Counted from the first letter of the stretch, positions 26,666 to 35,834 are shown. The stretch is DNA of 36,386 nucleotides from Nitriliruptoraceae bacterium (GCA_003554005.1 PWEU01000418.1:1-36386), one strand, 5' to 3'. Numbers and translations are program-made. Notes: generated by a model not told the origin, from the letters alone.

Positions 26666-27988
26666 TCACCCGACCAGCCCCGCTGCGACCACCTCGGCCG
26701 CCTCGTGGGCCGCGGTCACGACGCGGTCCAGCTCGTCGGTGTCGAGGGCCAGCGACGTGAAGACGACCTCGTACCCCGAAGGAGCGAGGTAGACGCCACG
26801 GTCGAGCATCCCGTGGAAGAACCGCGCGTAAGCGGCGTGGTCCGCAGCGGCGACGTCCTCGAACCGCTCGGGCGCCGCGTCGGTGAACACCACCCCGGCC
26901 AACGTGCCGTGCCGGGTGACCTGGGCGGTCACGCCAGCGGCGCGGAACGCTGCGGCGAACCCGTCGGCCACGATCCGGGTGGCCCCCTCCAGGCAGTCGT
27001 AGACCGACGCGTCGAGCAGTTCGAGCTGCGCCAGCCCCGCCGCCACCGCCACCGGGTTCCCCGACAGCGTCCCCGCCTGGTAGACGGGCCCGTCGGGGGC
27101 CAGGGGGTCCATCAGCGCGGCCGGTCCCCCGAACGCCGCCAGGGGGAAGCCACCCCCCACCACCTTGCCGAGCACCGTGATGTCGGGGCGCACCCCCTCG
27201 CGCTCCTGGGCGCCACCCCGGGCCAACCGGAACCCGGTGATCACCTCGTCGAACACCAGCACGGCGCCCGAGGCGTCGGCCTGCTCCCGGAGGAAGCTGA
27301 GGAACCCGGCGGCGGGCGGCACGAGGTTCATGTTCGCCGGGACGGGCTCCACCAGGATCGCCGCCAGGTCGTCGCCGTGCTCGGCCACCGCCGCGGTGAC
27401 CGCATCCCGGTCGTTCCACGGCACCAGGATGGTGTCGGCGGCTGCCCCGGCGGTCACCCCGGGAGACCCGGGGATACCGAGGGTGGCGACCCCGGATCCG
27501 GCAGCGACCAGCAGGGCGTCGGCGTGGCCGTGGTAGTGACCGACGAACTTCAGCAGCTTGTCCCGGCCGGTCGCACCCCGGGCCAGCCGGACCGCGCTCA
27601 TGCCCGCCTCCGTCCCGGAGTTGACCAGCCGCACCTTCTCGATGGAGGGCACGGCGTCGATGATGGCCTCGGCCAGCCGCACCTCACCCTCGGTGGGTGC
27701 ACCGAAGGAGGACCCACGCTGCATCGCGGCCTCGGCAGCGGACAGCACCTCGCGCCGGGCGTGCCCGAACAGCAGCGGCCCCCAGGAGTTGACGAGGTCC
27801 AAGTAGCGGTTGCCGTCCGCATCGACCAGGGTCGCGCCTTCACCGCGCGCCACGAACCGCGGCGTACCTCCCACGCTCGCGAAGGCACGGACCGGGGAGT
27901 TCACTCCCCCCGGGATGACCGCCCGGGCGCGTTCGAACAGATCTGCGGAGTTGTCGGTACGCACATCCAACCTCGATAGCAGGCCCAT
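26666..27988 (-). CDS. hemL: Glutamate-1-semialdehyde 2,1-aminomutase
   Basis: 440 aa; ARAVIPGGVNSPVRAFASVGGTPRFVARGEGA, VNSGTEAGMSAVRLARGATGRDKLLKFVGHYHGHADALLV, VLGKVVGGGFPLAAFGG. Confidence 0.97.
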   Translation of the reverse strand: MGLLSRLDVRTDNSADLFERARAVIPGGVNSPVRAFASVGGTPRFVARGEGATLVDADGNRYLDLVNSWGPLLFGHARREVLSAAEAAMQRGSSFGAPTEGEVRLAEAIIDAVPSIEKVRLVNSGTEAGMSAVRLARGATGRDKLLKFVGHYHGHADALLVAAGSGVATLGIPGSPGVTAGAAADTILVPWNDRDAVTAAVAEHGDDLAAILVEPVPANMNLVPPAAGFLSFLREQADASGAVLVFDEVITGFRLARGGAQEREGVRPDITVLGKVVGGGFPLAAFGGPAALMDPLAPDGPVYQAGTLSGNPVAVAAGLAQLELLDASVYDCLEGATRIVADGFAAAFRAAGVTAQVTRHGTLAGVVFTDAAPERFEDVAAADHAAYARFFHGMLDRGVYLAPSGYEVVFTSLALDTDELDRVVTAAHEAAEVVAAGLVG

Positions 27989-28030
27989 CCCCGGCCTCGG
28001 GGACGGAGCGGCCCGACGGCCCGACGGCCA

Positions 28031-28804
28031 TCAGGGTGTGACGTTCTCGAAGATCACGTTGTCGGCGAGCTCGCGGGCACGAGCCAGGGACGCCTCGCTG
28101 TCAGCGGTCCAGGTGACCACGACCCCACCGCGGGCGCGCCAGGCGTCGCAGGGCGCGTTCGGCAGCGCGGTGAGGTCGTAGCTGACGGCGTGCGGGGCGA
28201 CGCTCGGGAGCTCCTTGAGCTCGGCGATGCGCCGGCGCACGACCCTCGGCAGCCGGGCACCGTTGACCGGCCCCGCGGTCAGCGCGCGGACCGCCTCCGG
28301 GCGGTTGCGACGGAACCAGCGCAGGCTGGCGGGATTGAAGCCCGCGACGCACCAGGGTCCCGGGTGGACGTCGAGCAAGCGTGCGACCGCCGTCTCCAGC
28401 CCACCGACCCGCAGCGACGGCTGCTTCAACTCGACCATGACCGGCACCGTGCGCAGCACGGCCAGCGCGGCAGCCAGGGTCGGCACGTGCTCCCGGGTCC
28501 CGTCGAGCCTGACCGTGGTCAGCTCGGCAACGGTGAGGTCGGCGACCTTCTCGCCCCGACCGGCCGCCCGCTCCAAGGTGGGGTCGTGGGAGGCCACGGG
28601 GACGCCGTCGCGGCTCAGCATCACGTCCAACTCGACGCCGTAGCCGGCCGCGGCGGCCGCGGCGAAGGCCGGCAGCGAGTTCTCCGGCGCCCCGCCCGGC
28701 TCGTGCAGACCGCGGTGGGCGAGGGGGACCTCCCGCAGCCATCCCGGGCAGTCCTCGGTCGGCACGAGGTCCGGGTACGTCTCGGTCACGGCGGCCTCGG
28801 TCAC
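28031..28804 (-). CDS. Glycerophosphodiester phosphodiesterase family protein
   Basis: GTG at 28804, overlapping the hemB stop; PLAHRGLHEPGGAPENSLPAFAAAAAAGYGVELDVMLSRDGVPVASHDPTLERAAG. Confidence 0.92.
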   Translation of the reverse strand: MTEAAVTETYPDLVPTEDCPGWLREVPLAHRGLHEPGGAPENSLPAFAAAAAAGYGVELDVMLSRDGVPVASHDPTLERAAGRGEKVADLTVAELTTVRLDGTREHVPTLAAALAVLRTVPVMVELKQPSLRVGGLETAVARLLDVHPGPWCVAGFNPASLRWFRRNRPEAVRALTAGPVNGARLPRVVRRRIAELKELPSVAPHAVSYDLTALPNAPCDAWRARGGVVVTWTADSEASLARARELADNVIFENVTP

Positions 28805-29781
28805 CTCGTGGCTCCCCGCGCCAGCTCGAGGGCGGCGTAGGTCAGGACGAGATCGGCACCGGCACGACGGATCGAGAGCACGGACTCGCTGAGCGCCGCC
28901 TCCCCGTCGAGCCACCCCCGGTCGGCGGCGGCGCGCACCATCGCGTACTCCCCGGAGACGTGGTAGGCAGCGACCGGGAGCGCATGACGCCGGCGGGCCT
29001 CGGCGACCACATCGAGGTAGGCGAGCGCCGGCTTCACCATCAGGGCGTCGGCGCCCTCGGCGGCATCGAGGTCCAGCTCCCGGGCCGCCTCGCGGGCGTT
29101 GGCGGGGTCGAGCTGGTGGCCGGCGCGGTCCCCCGAGACCATGCTCGAGCCGGCCGCGTCCCGGAAGGGCCCGTAGAAGGCCGAGGCGTACTTCGCCGCG
29201 TAGGCGACGACGCCGACGTGGGCGGCCCCGTCGGCGTCGAGCCCGCGGCGGATCGCGGCGACCTGGCCGTCCATCATCCCCGACGGGGCGACCAGGTCGG
29301 CCCCCGCCGCGGCGTAGGCGAGGGCGTCGCGGACGTAGCCCTCCACGGCCGCGTCGTTGTCGACCTGCCCCGTGGCGTCCAGCGGCCCGCAGTGCCCGTG
29401 GTCGGTGTACTCGCACTGGCAGACATCGGCCCACAGCACGAGCTCCTCCCCCACGGCGGCACGCATCGCCTCCAGGGCACGGGGCACGGGTCCGGCGGGG
29501 TCCCACCCGCTCGAGCCGACCGGATCCTTCACGGCGGGCAGACCGAACAGGATCACCCCACCCACCCCGGCAGCGACGCAGTCCTCGGCGAGCCGCACCG
29601 CCGAGGCGACGCTGTGCTGGAAGACGCCGGGCAGCGAGGCGACCGGCACCGGCTCGTCGAGATCAGCGGCGACGAACACCGGCAGGACCAGCGCGCTGGC
29701 GGGCACCGTCGTCTCCGCGAAGGCCCGCCGCAGCGCCGGGGTGCGACGTAGCCGGCGCGGCCGTCGGTCGGGCGGCTGCAT
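28801..29781 (-). CDS. hemB: Delta-aminolevulinic acid dehydratase (porphobilinogen synthase)
   Basis: ATG at 29781; VLPVFVAADLDEPVPVASLPGVFQHS, DVCQCEYTDHGHCG, MVKPALAYLDVV, VAAYHVSGEYAMVRAAADRGW. Confidence 0.96.
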   Translation of the reverse strand: MQPPDRRPRRLRRTPALRRAFAETTVPASALVLPVFVAADLDEPVPVASLPGVFQHSVASAVRLAEDCVAAGVGGVILFGLPAVKDPVGSSGWDPAGPVPRALEAMRAAVGEELVLWADVCQCEYTDHGHCGPLDATGQVDNDAAVEGYVRDALAYAAAGADLVAPSGMMDGQVAAIRRGLDADGAAHVGVVAYAAKYASAFYGPFRDAAGSSMVSGDRAGHQLDPANAREAARELDLDAAEGADALMVKPALAYLDVVAEARRRHALPVAAYHVSGEYAMVRAAADRGWLDGEAALSESVLSIRRAGADLVLTYAALELARGATR

Positions 29782-29854
29782 CAGGGGTCGACCTCGGCTC
29801 GTCGGGAGCGGTCGGTGCAGGGTAACCACCGCCGTGTGGTCCCCGACGCGCCGC

Positions 29855-31078
29855 TCAGCGGTCGGAGCCGCCGAGGAACCGCCAGCCCGCCGCCAGCGCT
29901 CCCACCGCCAGCGCGAAGGCGACGGCGGTCCGGGCGTCCCGGCCGGGCTGCGTGCGATCGGTCGGGTCCCCGACAGGTGGCGGATCGGCCGCGTCGGCGA
30001 CCGCCAGACGCTCACGGGTGCCGCTGCTGATCGTCCCGGCAGCGGCCCGCGGACCCGGGTCCACGGGACGGGCGCTCGTGGCCATCCGCGGTGGTGGGGG
30101 AGGGCCGTCGGGATCCCCCTCCGACACAGTGGCCCGAGCGCCGCCGTGCGGTGTCGTTCGAGCTGCCACCTCGCCGTCGCGTCCCTCGCCGGCCCGGGCC
30201 TCGAGGCCCAGCTGCTCCCGCTCGTAGGGGGCGACCAGCGGACCGTGGACCCGCTCGTAGCGCACCGCGGACAGGACCGCTCCGTAGAGGTAGAGGCGTC
30301 CGGCGAGGTAGAACAGCAGCAGCAGCGCGATGACGCTGCCGAGGGCGCCGTACAGCGCGTTGGCGCCCTCGATCTGGTTGCCGACCCAGGTGGCACCGGC
30401 GACCTTCAGCAGGGTCCACCCCGCCCCGGCCAGGATCGCTCCGGAGATCCGGTCCCGCACGCTCAGCACCGCGGTCGGGGCCAGCAGGGTGTAGGCACCC
30501 AGGAACAGGCCCACGTCCAGCACGAAGCTGAGCCCGAGCGACAGCGGCAACCCCAGCGTCTCAGGCCCCACGCCCAGACCGATCCCGGCGATCGAGGCCG
30601 CCAGGGTGCTCCCCACGGCCAGGAGGCCGAGGCCCACGAGCGCGAGGAGCTGGCGGAGCTTGCTCTTCGGCCCCATCAGGACATCGCCCCGGAACACCAC
30701 GCGGGTCGCCACCATCGCCGCGTTGATGACGCGGAGACCGGACAGCAGCAGGATCGCCAGCCCGATCGTGCCGATCGTGCCGCGTTGGGCGACCACGCCG
30801 GCCAGGAGTTCGGCCACCTCGCTGCCTTCATCGCCCTCGACGGTCTGCTCGAAGCCGGGGATGGACTCGGTGATCAGTTCCGCGACCGCCAGCTGGTCAG
30901 CGGGGTCGTCGAGGACGAACCCGGCCACCGACACCGCAAGCAGGAGCAGGGGGAACAGCGACAGGAACGCGAAGAAGGCGATGGCGGCCGCCAGAGGATC
31001 AGCCGCATCACGGACGTAGCGTTCCTGGACCGTGAGCGCGGTCCCGATCACGGGCAGCTGACGCAGCCGTTCCTTCAC
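29855..31078 (-). CDS. YihY/virulence factor BrkB-family membrane protein with C-terminal disordered tail and final TM
   Basis: GTG at 31078; DPLAAAIAFFAFLSLFPLLLLAVSVAGFVL, GALGSVIALLLLFYLAGRLYLYGAVLSAV. Confidence 0.88.
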   Translation of the reverse strand: MKERLRQLPVIGTALTVQERYVRDAADPLAAAIAFFAFLSLFPLLLLAVSVAGFVLDDPADQLAVAELITESIPGFEQTVEGDEGSEVAELLAGVVAQRGTIGTIGLAILLLSGLRVINAAMVATRVVFRGDVLMGPKSKLRQLLALVGLGLLAVGSTLAASIAGIGLGVGPETLGLPLSLGLSFVLDVGLFLGAYTLLAPTAVLSVRDRISGAILAGAGWTLLKVAGATWVGNQIEGANALYGALGSVIALLLLFYLAGRLYLYGAVLSAVRYERVHGPLVAPYEREQLGLEARAGEGRDGEVAARTTPHGGARATVSEGDPDGPPPPPRMATSARPVDPGPRAAAGTISSGTRERLAVADAADPPPVGDPTDRTQPGRDARTAVAFALAVGALAAGWRFLGGSDR

Positions 31079-31213
31079 AGGTCCTCCACCCTCGGTGTCA
31101 CCCGTATGCGATGAGAGGGTAGACCCGCTAGCGACGTTCCTCCTCGGCGCGCGTCGACGGCCGGCGGCGTGCCCCACCTCGACGCGACCCGTGGCTCCGC
31201 GCCGTCCCCCGCC

Positions 31214-31984
31214 TCACCGCGTCGCCGCGACCAGCGCCGCGACCAGGCCGTCGAGGTCGTGGGGGTCCGCCTCGGCGACCACGGGCAGGCCGTGCGACGC
31301 GCAGGCGGCGGTGGTCACCGGACCGATCGAGACCAGCCTCGCCGACCAGGCATGGCCAGCGAGCAGCGCCACCAGGTTGTGGACGGTCGAGGGGGAGGTG
31401 ACGGCGACGAGGTCGACCTCCCCCTCGGCGAGCTGTGCGAGGACGACGTCGGGGAGGGCGGCCGGCTGCAGGATCCGGTACGCCACCACCTCGTCGACCT
31501 CGTAGCCCTTCGCCACCAGGGCGGACGGCAGCTCCGGGCTGGCCAGGTCCGCGCGGGGCAGCAGGGCGGTGCCCCGGCCCGCGGGGATCGCCGCCCCCAG
31601 GGCTCGGGTCGTCGCCCGTGGGGGCAGCAGGTCGGCACGACGCCCCAGGCGCTCGGCCAGACGGTCGTCGGTGCCCCGTCCGACGCAGGCCACCAGCCCG
31701 ACCCGGGCCAGGGTGCTGGCGGGCAGGCCCGCCACCGCCATCGCGTCAGCCACGGCATCGACCCCGTTCGGTGAGGTCAGCGCCAGCACCGCGACCTCGC
31801 CCCGGGCCAAGCGGCCCAGCGCGGCAGCCAGCGCCTGCTCGTCCCCCGACCCGATCTCCAGCACCGGTGCCTCGACCGGTACCCCGCCGAGCTCGCGCAC
31901 CCGGCGGCTGAGCTCGCCGGCCTGCTGCCGGGTCCGGGCGACGAGCACCCGCTGACCGGCCAGGGGTCCCACCTCGGCGCTCAC
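31214..31984 (-). CDS. hemD: Uroporphyrinogen-III synthase
   Basis: GTG at 31984, overlapping the hemC stop; LAGQRVLVARTRQQAGELSRRVRELGGVPVEAPVLEI, LTSPNGVDAV, AVTSPSTVHNLVALL. Confidence 0.88.
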   Translation of the reverse strand: MSAEVGPLAGQRVLVARTRQQAGELSRRVRELGGVPVEAPVLEIGSGDEQALAAALGRLARGEVAVLALTSPNGVDAVADAMAVAGLPASTLARVGLVACVGRGTDDRLAERLGRRADLLPPRATTRALGAAIPAGRGTALLPRADLASPELPSALVAKGYEVDEVVAYRILQPAALPDVVLAQLAEGEVDLVAVTSPSTVHNLVALLAGHAWSARLVSIGPVTTAACASHGLPVVAEADPHDLDGLVAALVAATR

Positions 31985-32964
31985 GTCGGCTCGGCCCGCA
32001 GGTCGGTCAGGACCTCGCCGCCACCGGCTTCCAGCAGGGTGGCCGCCATGGCGCGGCCGAGGGTCACGGCGTCGTCGGCAGCGGTCTCGTGGGAGGCGCG
32101 GTACAGCCGGGTGCCGTTCGGGTCGGCCACCAGACCCAGCAGCACCAGGCGTTGCTGGCCGGCGGCGGTGGTCCGCACCTCCGCGTGGGCCCCGATCGGC
32201 GCGGTGCACCCGCCCTGGAGCTGGACGAGCAACTCCCGTTCGGCCGTGATCTCCGTGCGGGTCACCTTGTCGTCGAGGTGGGCGAGGGCCTTGCGGGTCG
32301 CTGCGGCGTCACGCCGGCACTCCACGGCCAGGGCTCCCTGGGCCGGCGAGTGCAGGATCTCACCGTGCTCGAGGGGCACGGCGATCAGCCCGTCGGTCTC
32401 GGGTCGCAGCCGCAGCAGCCCCGCGAGGGCGACCACGACCGCGTCGAGGTGCCCCTCGGAGACCGCACGGAGCCGGGTTCCGAGGTTGCCCCGCAGCGGC
32501 TGCACCAGCACGTCACGACGGTGGCGTTGGAGTTGGGCCCGTCGACGGGGCGCCGAGGTCCCCAGGGTGACGGGACGGTGGCGTGGCAGCTCCGCCAGGT
32601 GCCACCCCTCGCGGGACACCAGCGCATCCCGCGGATCGACCCGGGTCGGCACGGCCGCGACGACCAGGTCCGGATGGGTCTCGCTGGGGAGATCCTTGTA
32701 GGAGTGGACCACCAGGTCGCAGTCGCCTTCGAGCACCGCCTGGCGCGTCCCATCGACGAACAGGCCCTTGGCGTCGAAGGCCTCGATGGCGCGCTCGGGA
32801 TGGTCGTCGCCGGTGGTCGAGAGCGGGACGAGCTCGGCGTTGCGCCCCGTGGCGGCCCGCAGGGCCTCAGCGACGGAACGGGCCTGGACCTGCGCCAGCG
32901 GGGAGCGTCGGGTCGCGATGCGCCAGGGACGGCCGACGGCCGTGGGGGGCACACCGACGCTCAC
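31981..32964 (-). CDS. hemC: Hydroxymethylbilane synthase (porphobilinogen deaminase)
   Basis: 327 aa; IATRRSPLAQVQA, DLVVHSYKDLPSE, RGNLGTRLRAVSEG, LQGGCTAPIGAHA (dipyrromethane Cys). Confidence 0.96.
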   Translation of the reverse strand: MSVGVPPTAVGRPWRIATRRSPLAQVQARSVAEALRAATGRNAELVPLSTTGDDHPERAIEAFDAKGLFVDGTRQAVLEGDCDLVVHSYKDLPSETHPDLVVAAVPTRVDPRDALVSREGWHLAELPRHRPVTLGTSAPRRRAQLQRHRRDVLVQPLRGNLGTRLRAVSEGHLDAVVVALAGLLRLRPETDGLIAVPLEHGEILHSPAQGALAVECRRDAAATRKALAHLDDKVTRTEITAERELLVQLQGGCTAPIGAHAEVRTTAAGQQRLVLLGLVADPNGTRLYRASHETAADDAVTLGRAMAATLLEAGGGEVLTDLRAEPT

Positions 32965-34292
32965 GCGTCGCCCTCAGGCAGGTCGAACAGCTCCCGCAGG
33001 AGCTCGACCCCCGGGTCCGCGCCGCCGAGATCGGCCAGCTCCTTCAGGCGCACGGTCGGGTTGTGGAGCAGGGTGTTGACGATGCCGCGGGTGAGCGAGT
33101 CGACCGCGGCCCGTTGCTGGTCGTCCAGGCTCGCGAGCTTGCCGCGCAGTCGCTCGAGCTCGGCCTGTCGGACCGACTCCGCCTGGGTGCGGATGGCCCG
33201 GATCGTGGGCTCGACCTCAGCGGCCCGGGTCCAGGCGGCGAACCGCTCGACCTCCTCCTCCACGATGCGGCGGGCGTCGGCGAGCACCGTGCCGGTGTCG
33301 CCCCGCACGGCGAGACCTCGCACGTCCGAGACGTCGATCAGCTCGACCCCCGTGAGGGAGGCGCAGGCCGGGTCGACGTTGCGGGGGACACCGAGGTCGA
33401 GCAGCACCAGCGGGCACGGCGTCCCGAGCGCGCGGTCCTCGGCGTCCGTCGTCTCCGCGCCGCCGACCTCCCACCGGCGTCGGTCCAGGACCCCCCGCAC
33501 CAGCTCGGCCCCGATGACGGTGTGGGCGGCTCCGGTCGTGCACACCACCACCTCGGCCTCAGCCAGCGCCGCGTCGAGACGGCCGACGACGGCGTGAGGC
33601 ACCGTGCCCACCAGCTTGGCGGCCAGGCGCTCGGCCTTGTCCGGGCTGCGGTTCCAGATGGTCACATGACCAGCACCGAGGTCAGCGACCCGCCGGACCG
33701 CCAGGCCGCCCAGGTCACCGGCTCCGACGACGGCGACGCGGGATCCGGCCAGCGGGAGACCCCTGCGGGCATCCACCGCTGCCAGCCCGACGTCGACCAT
33801 GGACGAGGCGCCCTGGCTGATGCGGGACTCGTTGCGGATCCGGCGTCCGACGCTGACCGCCTGGCGGAACACGCGCTGGAGCCCCCGACGGGCCGTCCCC
33901 TCCGCGCGCGCCACCTCCATCGCCTGCTTGACCTGCAGGGCGATCTGTCGCTCGCCGACGACCATCGAGTCGAGCCCCCCGGCGACGGCGAACAGGGGGG
34001 CGGCGGCCCGGTCGTCGTGGTAGCTGTACTGCAGGGCGTCCAGATCCTGGGGATGGACGTCCCCCCGCTCGGCGAGCCAACCGCGGAGCTCCTGCAGCCC
34101 CGGGTGGAAGCGGGTCACCTGGGCGTACACCTCGACCCGGTTGCAGGTGGAGACGATGACCGCCTCGGTGACGTGCTCGAGCGCGACCACCGAGTGCAGC
34201 GCCTTGGGCAGCTCGTCGGCAGGGACCGCGATCCGCTCGAGCAGGCCGAGCTCCGCGCTGCGGTGGTTGCAGCCGACGACCAGGAGTGCCAT
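32961..34292 (-). CDS. hemA: Glutamyl-tRNA reductase
   Basis: ATG at 34292; MALLVVGCNHRSAELGLLERIAV, STCNRVEVYA, AVAGGLDSMVVGERQI, VVGAGDLGGLAVRRVADLGAGHVTIWNRSPDKAERLA. Confidence 0.96.
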   Translation of the reverse strand: MALLVVGCNHRSAELGLLERIAVPADELPKALHSVVALEHVTEAVIVSTCNRVEVYAQVTRFHPGLQELRGWLAERGDVHPQDLDALQYSYHDDRAAAPLFAVAGGLDSMVVGERQIALQVKQAMEVARAEGTARRGLQRVFRQAVSVGRRIRNESRISQGASSMVDVGLAAVDARRGLPLAGSRVAVVGAGDLGGLAVRRVADLGAGHVTIWNRSPDKAERLAAKLVGTVPHAVVGRLDAALAEAEVVVCTTGAAHTVIGAELVRGVLDRRRWEVGGAETTDAEDRALGTPCPLVLLDLGVPRNVDPACASLTGVELIDVSDVRGLAVRGDTGTVLADARRIVEEEVERFAAWTRAAEVEPTIRAIRTQAESVRQAELERLRGKLASLDDQQRAAVDSLTRGIVNTLLHNPTVRLKELADLGGADPGVELLRELFDLPEGDA

Positions 34293-34530
34293 GCGGGGAC
34301 GAACCTCTCGACGGAAGGGCCGGTCGTGACCGTGTTCCGAGGTCGTTGGACGGGGGACGTGAGGCGCGGAGACGGGCGGGCAGCATCCGGACCGGTGTGT
34401 CGCCCCGGGTGACGTCGCCCGTGCCCTACGCCGCCACGCGTCCGGTCGGACGGAGGGTACCGCGCCGCTCGCCCACACCCCAGCCGAGTCGGCGACGAGC
34501 TACGGAGCACGCCGGTGGTACGAAGCCCGG

Positions 34531-35187
34531 TCAGAAGGTCGCGGGGGTCGTCGGCGCGTCGACGACGACCTGCTCGTAGAACGACAGGATCTGCAGCTCT
34601 GTGGCCAGGTCCACGCGGCGCAGGGTGACGTCGTCGGGGACGGCGAGGTGGGTCGGCACGAAGCTGAGGATCGCCCGGACCCCGGCAGCCACCAGCCGAT
34701 CGACCATGGGCTGCGCCTGCGCTGCGGGGATGGCGAGCACGGCGAGGCTGATGTCGTGCTCGGCCACGACCGCCTCCAGCTCCTCCACCGCCCGCACCAG
34801 GTACCCGGCGACGTCCTGCCCGATCACCGACGGCGCCGCGTCCAGCAAGGAGGCGAGGTGGAAGCCCCGACGTCGGAAGCCGTCGTAGCTGGCCAGCGCA
34901 CGCCCCAGGTTGCCGACACCGACGAGCAGCACCGGCCGGTCCTCGAGGAGCCCGAGTGCTCGGGACAGCTCGCGCGCCAGGCCGTCGACGTCGTAGCCCA
35001 CCCCCCGGGTGCCGTGGGTCCCGAGGTAGGACAGGTCCTTGCGCACGTTGGCGGCGTTGTAGCCCGCCGCACGGGCGAGGTCGTCGCTGGCGAGCACCTC
35101 GACGCCCGCCTCGGCGGCCTCGAGCAGCGCCTGCAGGTACACCGGCAACCTGGCCACCGTGGCCGCTGGGATCCGCCCATCGCGCAC
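34531..35187 (-). CDS. rex: Redox-sensing transcriptional repressor Rex
   Basis: GTG at 35187 with GGAGGAG ribosome-binding site; RIPAATVARLPVYLQALLEAAEAGVEVLASDDLARAAGYNAANVRKDLSYLGTHGTRGVGYDVDGL...VLLVGVGNLGRALASYDGF...ILSFVPTHLAVPDDVTLRRVDLATELQILSFYEQ. Confidence 0.96.
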   Translation of the reverse strand: MRDGRIPAATVARLPVYLQALLEAAEAGVEVLASDDLARAAGYNAANVRKDLSYLGTHGTRGVGYDVDGLARELSRALGLLEDRPVLLVGVGNLGRALASYDGFRRRGFHLASLLDAAPSVIGQDVAGYLVRAVEELEAVVAEHDISLAVLAIPAAQAQPMVDRLVAAGVRAILSFVPTHLAVPDDVTLRRVDLATELQILSFYEQVVVDAPTTPATF

Positions 35188-35216
35188 TCGCCGCTCCTCC
35201 ACATCGTCGTGTCCCA

Positions 35217-35245
35217 CGGTCACGCCACCACCCGGGCCGTGACCG
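35217..35245. promoter_or_regulatory. Inverted repeat CGGTCACG-N13-CGTGACCG in the rex 5' region
   Basis: 8-bp perfect arms about 30 bp upstream of the SD-supported rex start. Confidence 0.35.
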
Positions 35246-35369
35246 ATCGCCACCGGGGTCGTTCCCGGTGCCGACGTGCTCCCGGGACCGAGGCTATGCG
35301 GGTGGTCGCTGCGGCGTCGCACCCACCGGCCCACCCGACCGGACCCGGACCGCGCGGCGGGGCGCAGGC

Positions 35370-35651
35370 TCACCCCCGGCGCCGGGCGGCCCGCCGGGCC
35401 GCCCGGACCGCTCGGCGGACCTGCCCCGGGGCGAGCTCGAGCTCGGCCACCTCGACGTCGTCGACCGTGATCCCCGGCACCCGGACCCCGTAGCGCCGGA
35501 CCAGGGCCGGGTCGGTGTCCACGTCGACCGTCCGGAACCCGCCGCGTCCGGCCTCCCTGCGGGCGAGCCGTCCGGCTCGCTCACACAGCCCACAGCCGGC
35601 GCGCGTGTACAGGGTGACGACGGGTCGGGCGGGGCGCCGTGCCCTGCGCAT
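35370..35651 (-). CDS. Glutaredoxin-like (DUF836-like) small thiol protein
   Basis: ATG at 35651, SD GAGGAGGAG; VVTLYTRAGCGLCERAGRLARREAGRGGFRTVDVDTDPALVRRYGVRVPGITVDDVEV. Confidence 0.87.
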   Translation of the reverse strand: MRRARRPARPVVTLYTRAGCGLCERAGRLARREAGRGGFRTVDVDTDPALVRRYGVRVPGITVDDVEVAELELAPGQVRRAVRAARRAARRRG

Positions 35652-35728
35652 CCTCGGTCTCCTCCTCGCCCCAGCCCCGCTCAAGCTAGCGATGTCGTCG
35701 GCCGATACCTGCGGTGCAGCACGTTGAC

Positions 35729-35834
35729 GGAGCTTCTCGACAAGGGCACCCCGTCCGAAAGGGCGGTCCGCAAAGCCACGGGTCTATCGCCGCGACGCGG
35801 CCACGACCGCCGGGCCACCGAAGGAACCTCCTCC
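35729..35834 (+). ncRNA. Cyclic di-GMP-I (GEMM-I) riboswitch-like aptamer
   Basis: ACAAGGGCACCCCGTCCGAAAGGGCGGTCCGCAAAGCCACGGGTCTATC...GACCGCCGGGCCACCGAAGG: GAAA-capped stem CCGTCC/GGGCGG, invariant-like CGCAAAGCC, second stem GGTC/GACC with inner hairpin GCCG-CGACG-CGGC, closing CTTC/GAAG. Matches the remembered Vc2 layout (GGGCAAACC..CGAAAG..GGGACGCAAAGCC..GGCCUAAA..GUAGCGGGGUUACCGAUGG). Confidence 0.82.

Noticed and set aside
34325-34352. TCGTGACCGTGTTCCGA near the hemA start as a possible Rex site
   Set aside because: Only about 5 of 7 arm positions are symmetric and it lacks the TTCAC half-site; too weak to claim.
32583-34412. 609-aa plus-strand ORF antisense to hemA/hemC
   Set aside because: Antisense shadow; hemA and hemC motifs are unambiguous on the other strand.
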